Source: Phoebastria nigripes (lineage: Eukaryota > Chordata > Aves > Procellariiformes > Diomedeidae). From it: 64,000 nucleotides of DNA. Both the position numbers and the translations under genes were made by a program. Below, piece after piece: positions 56,957 to 64,000 of the stretch. Within the stretch, counting starts at the first letter, position 1. Every line of letters starts with the position of its first letter. The notes under the pieces were generated by a model that was not told the origin of the DNA, did no database searches, and saw only the letters and a program-made list of their open reading frames with translations. Location: positions 124,001 through 188,000 of the forward strand of contig JAYKAV010003103.1 of the NCBI GenBank assembly GCA_035582835.1, read 5' to 3'.

Positions 56957-57596
56957 CAGTGTGCCCAGGTGGCCAAGAAGGCCAATGGCATCCTGGCCTG
57001 TATCAGAAATAGTGTGGCCAGCAGGAGTAGGGAGGTGATCGTGCCCCTGTACTCGGCACTGGTGAGGCCCCACATTGAATACTGTGTTCAGTTTTGGGCC
57101 CCTCACTACAAGAAGGACATTGAGGTACTGGAGTGTGTCCAGAGGAGGGCAACGAAGCTGGTGAAGGGTCTGGAGAGCAAGTCTGATGAGGAGCAGCTGA
57201 GGGAACTGGGACTGTTCAGCCTGGAGAAGAGGAGGCTGAGGGGAGACCTTATCGCCCTCTACAACTACCTGAAAGGAGGTTACAGCGAGGTGGGTGTTGG
57301 TCTCTTCTCCCAAGTGACAAGCAATAGGACGAGAGGAAATGGCCTCAAGTTGTGCCAGGGGAGGTTTAGATTGGACATTAGGAAAAATTTCTTTACTGAA
57401 AGAGTGGTTAAGCATTGGAACAGGCTGCCCAGGGAAGTGGTGGAGTCACCATCCCTGGAAGTATTTAAAAGACATGTAGATGAGGCGCTTAGGGACATGG
57501 TTTAGTGGGCATGGTGGTGTTGGGTTGACGGTTGGACTCGATGATCTTAGAGGTCTTTTCCAACCTTAATGATTCCATGATTCTATGATTCTGTGA
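56957..57596 (+). mobile_element. CR1 LINE 3' part, young subfamily, 5' part lost in gap
   Basis: Resumes at CAGTGTGCCCAGGTGGCCAA and runs through ORF2 to a stop at 57503-57505. The remaining 3' UTR ends GATTCCATGATTCTATGATT with CTGTGA octamers. The encoded peptide ([13 protein letters not shown]..., [53 protein letters not shown]) is the C-terminal part of CR1 reverse transcriptase and its tail, with no stop or frameshift. CR1 ORF2 protein copies its own RNA by target-primed reverse transcription in the nucleus. This fragment lacks the endonuclease and most of the polymerase in the visible sequence. It is closely similar to the copy at 59965-60769. Confidence 0.93.
56969..57505 (+). CDS. 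CR1 ORF2 C-terminal fragment (partial, transposon)
   Basis: 178 codons open to the natural ORF2 stop. The true start lies upstream, inside the gap. The retained residues correspond to the last fifth or so of a CR1 ORF2 protein: the end of the reverse transcriptase ([20 protein letters not shown]) and the C-terminal tail ([19 protein letters not shown]). Retention of an uninterrupted frame points to a young insertion rather than selection. Not a host gene. Confidence 0.75.
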   Translation: MAKKANGILACIRNSVASRSREVIVPLYSALVRPHIEYCVQFWAPHYKKDIEVLECVQRRATKLVKGLESKSDEEQLRELGLFSLEKRRLRGDLIALYNYLKGGYSEVGVGLFSQVTSNRTRGNGLKLCQGRFRLDIRKNFFTERVVKHWNRLPREVVESPSLEVFKRHVDEALRDMV

Positions 57597-59964
57597 TAAA
57601 TTCTGCCCTCCACTCCAATGCTAGGAATTCTCCTGTTCTTCANTAGTCCTACCAACCAGCGCTAAAAGAGAAAAAACCCACAGTTGTCACTGCCTGCTGG
57701 ATATTAATATATTCAAGGAGGCATACTTGCACAGCACTAAGCAAAAGGCTTGTGGTCCATAACCCTCCCACAGCTGCGAAGGGAGACAGGGAATGATGGA
57801 TGTGAGCTCATTTCCCACAAAAGGGGAAAAGTCCCAGATGAGCAGTCAGGACTAGCACCCTATCCACTGTTGCATGCCTTCCTCCTCTTTTCCAGGTGGG
57901 TGTCATTACTTATTGTGACACTTAGGCAGACCTTTGTACTTTAGGGCTATACTTAGGGGTTGTACAGTGTTAACAATGTGTTTAAGCCAGGGTATGGCTA
58001 AGGAGAGTCTTGTAAAGAGGTTCTGGCACAGCATCAACCACCAGCATGCTGCACACACCTTGTAGTGTCAAAGGGCCTGGGATGCCCTGAAGGAATGTTA
58101 AGTGCCTGATTTGAGCATACAACTGAGGATACAACATAATGAGTGCTCCCTGGCATATCTTTATTAGATGCCTCCTAAAGAATGACCTTACAATTGTAGA
58201 TACATAGCCATGGAGTTTTGTGTCATTTACTTTGGTGTAGCTTCTAGGGAAATGTCCTTCAATTTTTCTTGTTGCCATTCTTCAGAAACTAGTATGAACC
58301 ACTTAGAGTTAATAAATTAAATGTTGAGTTGTAGATGGAAATTTTATTATTAAAGGGTTTATTAGTTGTTGTTATTACCATCATCATCATTATTGTTACT
58401 ATAGCAATTCTAACTTAAGAAAACTGAAAATAACTACTGTAACTATGTCTCAGGAAAAATACAGAATAAATGTTACTTATTGACTGGTTTGTGGACCAAA
58501 TAAACACTTGGAATTAGATTAAATTATGATGAAAAGTTGTTGGGGGATTTTTTTTTTTACCTTTTAAGAAGTGAAGATTGCCAATATTAGATCAGGCCTA
58601 AGATCCCTTTACTCTGCTTTAGCAAATAAAGTGTGGGTAACAATTTGTGGCAGGTCAGGCATGAATGTTCATTTAGATTCTGAAAATTTGTAGCCCAGGG
58701 ACTTCCTCAGACGGAAGCTATTTCTTCATAATTTGTACAATTGTTTTTTGAAGGAATGTTAATTTTTAGCACATGACCTTGCAGAAGGGAATTCCATACC
58801 TATTACACATTGTTTGATTTTTTTTTTAAGTTCTCTTGTAATGAAAATAATTTTGAAACTGACAGGAGTGAATAAAACACCTGAGTAATATATTTTACGT
58901 ATCTACTTTCAGATGAGATGAATAGCACTGTAGATTTACTGGTTCCTCCCCATTGATCTAGTGGTTAACTTAGATGCCTACATTGTAGACACGTAAAATT
59001 TGGTATTAAGATTCTACACTTTCTTTCTGTGTAAATTAGACATGAATAATAATTATAATACCCTGAATCACAAGAGTTAATGCAAAGATATTCTGAAAGA
59101 ATGATTAAACTTCAAATTTTGATATTTAAAGGAGTCTGTGAGTCTTAGAAATTTAGAGGATACATTAATGGGAGGCAGAGTATTCNGTGTCTTCCTATGA
59201 CGTTTTACATCTCTCATCTGAAGCATCCAGACCTGGTTGTTTCTGCTTCTGAAGCAGATGGTCCCAGGGTTGGACGTCCTATTATGATTCTTATTAACTG
59301 CATGTTCTCTGGTCACAATTCTTTTTCTCACACATTATGAAAATCTGGACTAGTTTAATTTCTTTGTGACTGGNTGCTTACCACTATTAAAGGAAAAGAG
59401 CAATATTCCATATCTTCATTAAATGTGAGATTTGATCAATGCATACAAAGTGCTTCTGTTGTCCTCACTAGAATGTATTGCCTGAAGTTGTCCTCAAAAC
59501 ACAGCAATTTAGAAATGAAATTAATTTGTGGGAATATATATTTTTATGTTCATGACTTAATTAAAAAAAAAATCTATTCATGCCTAAATCACCAGTAATT
59601 AATGTGTGGCTATAAAATAATCCATTCTCTGAGATCTTTTTAGGGGATTAGTTTTTAATTAGCTGCATGCCTTCTTGACATTTGGAAAGAGGTAAAAAAA
59701 GAAGATTCCAGCCATTTCATTACACTTTGGTGGGCTGTTATTCTGAGAGAGTCATAGGTGTGCATATGCAGAATGATCACTGGTCTGAGAGATACTAGGC
59801 TAATGGCTACTGCAGGTGAAAAATGCCAGCTGATCAAGTCTGCAACAGTGTCAGACAGGATTCCTCTCTGAGCTATTAATTCATCTAGAATAAAAAGGAA
59901 AATAATCCAAAGTGGATTTCTTTGTCATTTTCAAATAGACTGACTGTATCTCTTTCTTTCTATG
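57597..59964. other. unique sequence, no gene recognised
   Basis: No gene. Contains a short (ATC)n tract (58378-58394) and a possible fragment of the unnamed repeat at 58965-59000 (TTAGATGCCTACATTGTAGA with CACGTAAAA). A 98-codon antisense frame at 57982-58278 shows no domain. Single Ns at about 57643, 59186 and 59374. Confidence 0.5.
58378..58394. repeat. (ATC)n microsatellite
   Basis: CCATCATCATCATCATT, five units. Confidence 0.8.
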
Positions 59965-60769
59965 GGCCGAGGCCAATTGTATGAGGTTCAACAAGGCTCA
60001 GTGCCATGTCCTGCACTTGGGTCACAACAACCCCATGCAACGCTACAGGCTTGGGGAAGAGTGGCTGGAAAGCTGCCTGGCGGAAAAGGACCTGGGGGTG
60101 CTGGTTGACAGCCGGCTGAACATGAGCCGGCAGTGTGCCCAGGTGGCCAAGAAGGCCAACGGCATCCTGGCCTGTATCAGAAATAGTGTGGCCAGCAGGA
60201 GTAGGGAAGTGATTGCGCCCCTGTACTCCGCACTGCTGAGGCTCCACCTGTCATACTGTGTTCAGTTTTGGGCCCCTCACTACAAGAAGGACGTTGAGGT
60301 GCTGGAGCATGCCCAAAGAAGGGCACCGAAGCTGGTGAAGAGTCTAGAGAACAAGTCTTATGAGGAGCGGCTGAGGGAACTGGGATTGTTGAGCCTAGAG
60401 AAAAGGAGGCTGAGGGGAGACCTTATCGCCCTCTACAACTACCTGAAAGGAGGTTGTAGTGAGGTGGGTGTCGGTCTCTTCTCTCAAGCAATTAGCAATA
60501 GGACGAGAGGAAATGGCCTCAAGTTGCACCAGGGGAAGTTTAGATTGGATATTAGGAAAAATTTCTTCACCGGAAGGGTTGTCAAGCATTGGAACAGGCT
60601 GCCCAGGGAAGTGGTTGAGTCACCATCCCTGGAGGTATCTAAAAGACATGTAGATGTGGTGCTTAGGGACATAGTTTAGAGGTGGACTTGGCGGTGTTAG
60701 GTTAACAGTTGGACTTGATGATCTCAGAGGTCTTTTCCAACCCAAATGATTCTATGATTCTATNATTCT
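59965..60769 (+). mobile_element. CR1 LINE 3' part, young subfamily, 5'-truncated
   Basis: Starts abruptly in ORF2 at about 59965 (GGGCCGAGGCCAATTGTATG) and continues to the ORF2 stop at 60677-60679. The 3' UTR ends with GATTCTATGATTCTAT-type octamers at 60769. The body is nearly co-linear with the copy at 56957-57596, which begins at the position corresponding to 60132. 5' truncation is the normal product of incomplete reverse transcription. No clear target duplication was seen, as is typical for CR1. Confidence 0.94.
59981..60679 (+). CDS. CR1 ORF2 C-terminal fragment (partial, transposon)
   Basis: 232 codons without interruption, ending at the natural ORF2 stop. Landmarks in order: [83 protein letters not shown] and [17 protein letters not shown]. 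The frame is open upstream to the 5' truncation, so the listed start is only the first in-frame ATG, not a real initiation site. The family protein is an endonuclease plus reverse transcriptase; here only the end of the polymerase and the tail remain, so it cannot be active. Confidence 0.78.
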   Translation: MRFNKAQCHVLHLGHNNPMQRYRLGEEWLESCLAEKDLGVLVDSRLNMSRQCAQVAKKANGILACIRNSVASRSREVIAPLYSALLRLHLSYCVQFWAPHYKKDVEVLEHAQRRAPKLVKSLENKSYEERLRELGLLSLEKRRLRGDLIALYNYLKGGCSEVGVGLFSQAISNRTRGNGLKLHQGKFRLDIRKNFFTGRVVKHWNRLPREVVESPSLEVSKRHVDVVLRDIV

Positions 60770-60899
60770 CCACTGGAATGGAGTCACTCCATGCTGCAAA
60801 CTGATGACTTTTAAATATATTAGATTCTGAGTAAGTTTAGCACAGAAGACTTCATTCTTACTTTAGATCCATGGTGCACATTGCAACTTATCTTGTAAA
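60770..60899. other. unique spacer
   Basis: Nothing recognised. Confidence 0.5.
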
Positions 60900-60990
60900 A
60901 ATCACCTATTGTGGTTTTACATACATGTTTAGGGTCACACAACAGAGGTCAGATTCAAGGCCTATATTGGTAATTTCCTACCAGATTAAA
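60900..60990 (-). mobile_element. possible MIR-like fragment
   Basis: TAGGGTCACACAACAGAGGT with CAGATTCAAGGCCT resembles antisense MIR (CAAGGTCACACAGC..GTGGCAGAGCCAGGATTCGAAC). The match is short and only the most conserved word is clear. Confidence 0.32.
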
Positions 60991-63900
60991 CAAGCTGTAA
61001 TACCTGAGAAAGAAGGAACTTTGTACTGCTGAAGATATGTGTACTCTGTGTAATGAGAAAAGTAAGGTAATTACGACAGCTTGNTCTTGATGTCCTTCAA
61101 CAGAAAATAATCTGACATAAATATTTAACAAAAGCATGACACAGAAAATTCACACTCGCTATTTAATATGTTTTTTATATTTTATTAATTTTTAAATTAT
61201 TGGATGTCTACATCTTTTCATAGCAAAGCCTTATAATTTGAGGGGGTTTTGCCTCAGGCAAGCACTGCTGTTTGATTTATCTTCTGCACTTGTCTTGCTT
61301 TAACAATATGAACTTTTTTCAGAGAAGTGCAAAGCTGTGTTTGACCCCACAGGGAAAAAGTTTTCTTTTTTAAGAAATGTGTACAAAGTACTTAATAAGT
61401 TATGTCACTCAGTTTTACCGTATATTATTTTTTCAGTGACTACAGTTAACTTTCTGAATCCCCAGATGCCAACATTTTAATAAAAACAAGACATTTTCAA
61501 CAAAATGTCAGTAGCAAAGTGATCAAAGTGCTATGGGAGCGGTTTGGCAACAGTTTGAGCTTTGAATTTCCTATTCAGTTTCCAAAACATTCACTTAAAA
61601 AGCATTTATTGAAGCTGAACTGCCTTTATCAGCCTGATCAGAGCTCCGTAAAGAGCATGAATGATTCAACTGCCTTTCCAAGCTTTAAAAAAATATAACT
61701 TTGATATATGCCTCACAAGTACAGCACAATAGTTTTCATGCTCACGTTTGTTAAGATTTAGTGCAGCCATTAAAGAACAGAAGGGCTCTTTGGTGGCAAT
61801 TCTCAGACATACCAAATATCCCAAAGCACAACCTTCTACAAATCAGAGATTAAGGTACTGACAAAAATTTCCACTTGATTGCAGTTTTTCCCCTTAAACT
61901 TGTATCAGGAGTGACTATCTTTTCGATCAAATCTTCGAGGGAGGTGACTTTTTATTTTTTTACTCTCTGAGAAAAATATCAACTGAGAGATAAAAAGTGA
62001 CATTTTATGTGCCTTGTCCAGAAGTCAGTCGATTTATTTAAAAAACTTTATGTGTGTCTGACCTATACATGAAGTTTGTGACATGTCTCTTGTCAAGTAT
62101 TGATCACTTAAGACTTTACTGTTTGCTTACTGCAGTGTAGCTAATAATCTCTTTTTATTTAGTTTTGTGGCTTTGAATTCTTATCATGACCTAGCTGATT
62201 TCTCTGGGACCTATAACATTCTTGCTTCAGCTGTGTAAATGGGCTATGGAAATTAAGCCTGCTAAAGCACCTTTCCTGGGCAAATAGCTTTTGTTTTCCA
62301 TCAGTTCACACTGCAAGTGGTTTGCATGCAGATAGATACATTTGGAAGCAGCAGATGCCATCAATCTTTATGACTTTCTGATACACACCATTTCACCTCT
62401 ACCTCTTGAAAGGGATGGCTGAGCAATCATGCTATTCTCCTTGAATGACGTAAAACTTTCTTGTTCAGCTCACCTCAGCATTTTGTGATCGTTACTGGGT
62501 ATACACGAAAGATGGGGCTTTCATCAAGTCTCTGTTTGGTGTCTTTCAGATGGAATTCCAATCTGCCAGACCTTCTTCTCCCTAAACACTTATGTTATAC
62601 TGTCATANTTTTCATTGCTTCTCACTTCAGGATGAAGAGACTGATTATATCTTATTTTCTTAATGTACCCAGACTATTTTTGTACAGACTCAAAATGTTA
62701 ACAGAGATGTTATTCCTAGGGTCACTGGCAAATCTTGTATGGAACTATGAAAAGCCAGTACAATGAGAAGAAAAAGCTCATATTTTAGGATATTTGTATA
62801 TATCTCACCAGAGAAATAGGATGATCTTCAGCTGAGGATTTAGATCCTGCCTTGTTCAGAACCAGGTATATTATCATCATAGGGCGTTATATGATGGAGT
62901 TTCTGAAGCTGCATTTATGCCACCCAAGTAGTTTGCAATGCAATGGTTCATTTTACATAGATTTCAAATGTAATGAACTGAACAATGATATTTCAGGCTT
63001 CTATTCAGCATTANTTATACACAGGTGTCTGCAACAGATCTTTCAACTAAATCTTAGGATCTACAGGTGCCTTTAAATATCTGTTTGAACCAGAGCGGGG
63101 AAAACTGTACCAGACATTTATGTGAAATTCATCAATCATTATGGCAACACCCAGCAGCATCAGCCAGAAATACAATCTCGTTTGTCAGATTAAAAAAAAA
63201 AAAAAAAAAGATTCTGTAATCTACAATGAGAACAGAGTGAAAACTACATGCTCAATATAAAATCTGTGATTCAAAAAATTCCTACTCAACTTACCTCTAA
63301 CTCTCTGCTTGTCTGTTACATATATATTGTCTATATATTNTCTCTTTACTTTAAATTTCTTAAACCTTTGCAGTTATTTCTTTGTGCATGCCTAGAACTG
63401 TGCCAGTCTTATTACAGTTCAGCAGTTCAGAGATTACTTTGTACCTAAGCTCAATCAAAACACAAAGCAAGAAATTCCTCTTCCAAATTTTCACTATGAT
63501 GTTGGATATGAAAATATTTTTCACCATTAACTTAACATAGTGACAAAAGTGGACTGCTAACAAATATTGTTCAGATGTTATTTCATTAAACTAAGCTGGA
63601 AGAAATAGTTTTCTCTTTTTCTGCAAGAATGAGGCAGTTAAATTGCTGCCCAGATGGTAGAAGNAGCAAATTCATTTCTCTCCCTCACCTAAAATTATTC
63701 AAAACCACATCCCATATGGGAATAGGCTAACCATCTGGTTATATCTGTTTTATCTGACTAGGGAGTGGTTGGGAAACCNTACTGGAAAAGGAAAAGTCTT
63801 CAACTGTGATTCCTGTTCTAAATAGTTATTCTGAAATTTACTTATATAGCCACTAACAAAAAGTTTGAACATTTCTGAAACAGGTACCNTATTTCATATC

Positions 63901-64000
63901 TCTCATGTTTCAGGTGATATCCTAGTCACTCCCACACAAAATTGTGCTCTTGCTCTTCTTCAGTGAATCTTGCATTCCTTTTTGCAAAGTTGCACAACTT
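60991..64000. other. AT-rich unique sequence, no gene recognised
   Basis: No gene or named repeat. Contains a poly-A run (63192-63209) and frames up to 101 codons (62461-62766) without motifs. Single Ns at about 61084, 62607, 63014, 63340, 63664, 63779 and 63889. Confidence 0.5.
61540..62380. promoter_or_regulatory. candidate conserved non-coding element (speculative)
   Basis: A long non-repetitive segment with enhancer-like words: AAAGCATTTATTGAAGC at about 61601, GATTTAGTGCAGCCATTAAA at about 61757, GTTTGCATGCAGATAG at about 62317 (octamer-like) and AGCAGATGCCATCAATCTTT at about 62348 (E-box and homeodomain cores). No evidence beyond texture. Confidence 0.18.

Noticed and set aside
55988..57415. 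475-codon minus-strand frame, and a 354-codon one, at the gap
   Set aside because: Most of each frame is the 933-N gap. The rest is the antisense of CR1 ORF2.
60459..60653. Alternative-frame and antisense ORFs over the CR1 at 60 kb
   Set aside because: Shadows of the CR1 ORF2 frame 59981-60679.
1..64000. CRISPR arrays, operons, prokaryotic mobile elements or a new defence system
   Set aside because: The sequence is vertebrate nuclear DNA. No regularly spaced repeats or compact gene clusters exist.
1..64000. tRNA, rRNA or snRNA genes
   Set aside because: No A-box/B-box pair with cloverleaf potential and no rRNA-like or snRNA-like words were seen on reading. A dedicated structural search was not possible.

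Overview
This window looks like non-coding DNA from a bird nuclear genome. It is AT-rich (roughly 60-65% A+T by eye) and full of stop codons. Three kinds of sequence point to birds: 3' fragments of CR1 retrotransposons ending in the ATTCTATG octamer, two solo LTRs of an avian ERV family beginning TGTCCTGGTTTCGGCTGGGA or a close variant, and older amniote repeats (worn CR1 and MIR-like SINE remnants). CR1 and LTR subfamilies of this type are common in non-galliform birds, so a neoavian source is likely, but the species cannot be named.

Layout. 1-8.7 kb is unique AT-rich sequence with one frameshifted open stretch (6.81-7.33 kb) that may be a decayed coding remnant. 8.7-9.3 kb holds the first copy of an unnamed degenerate repeat. 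10.19-10.73 kb is a solo LTR with a perfect 5-bp target duplication. 13.3 kb carries a short CR1 tail and 14.3-15.3 kb an ancient antisense CR1 ORF2 remnant. 17.7-18.2 kb has MIR-like SINE remnants. 21.2 and 23.5 kb hold CR1 pieces, and 28.0-28.7 kb is pyrimidine-rich with a 13-base gap. 32.5-32.9 kb is an antisense CR1. 38-41.6 kb is the densest accessory part: an old CR1 fragment, a GC-elevated block open on both strands, the second LTR in inverted orientation, a MIR-like piece and a 350-bp GC-rich island. 41.6-43.7 kb continues with the unnamed repeat, a deeply decayed CR1 and a younger antisense CR1. 45-46.4 kb and 54 kb hold further unnamed-repeat and MIR-like copies. 56.0-57.6 kb and 60.0-60.8 kb are two young sense CR1 insertions, the first cut by a 933-base assembly gap.

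No intact host gene, RNA gene or confident exon was recognised. The window is best read as a gene desert or part of a very long intron. The only clear protein-coding content is the C-terminal part of CR1 ORF2, and those copies are 5'-truncated or gap-interrupted. Several blocks rich in homeobox- and octamer-like words could be conserved regulatory elements, but one sequence alone cannot show conservation. I found no new multi-gene system. The best leads are the unnamed interspersed repeat, the GC-rich island, the CRE/TATA-bearing LTRs, and the two open stretches near 7 and 39.4 kb.
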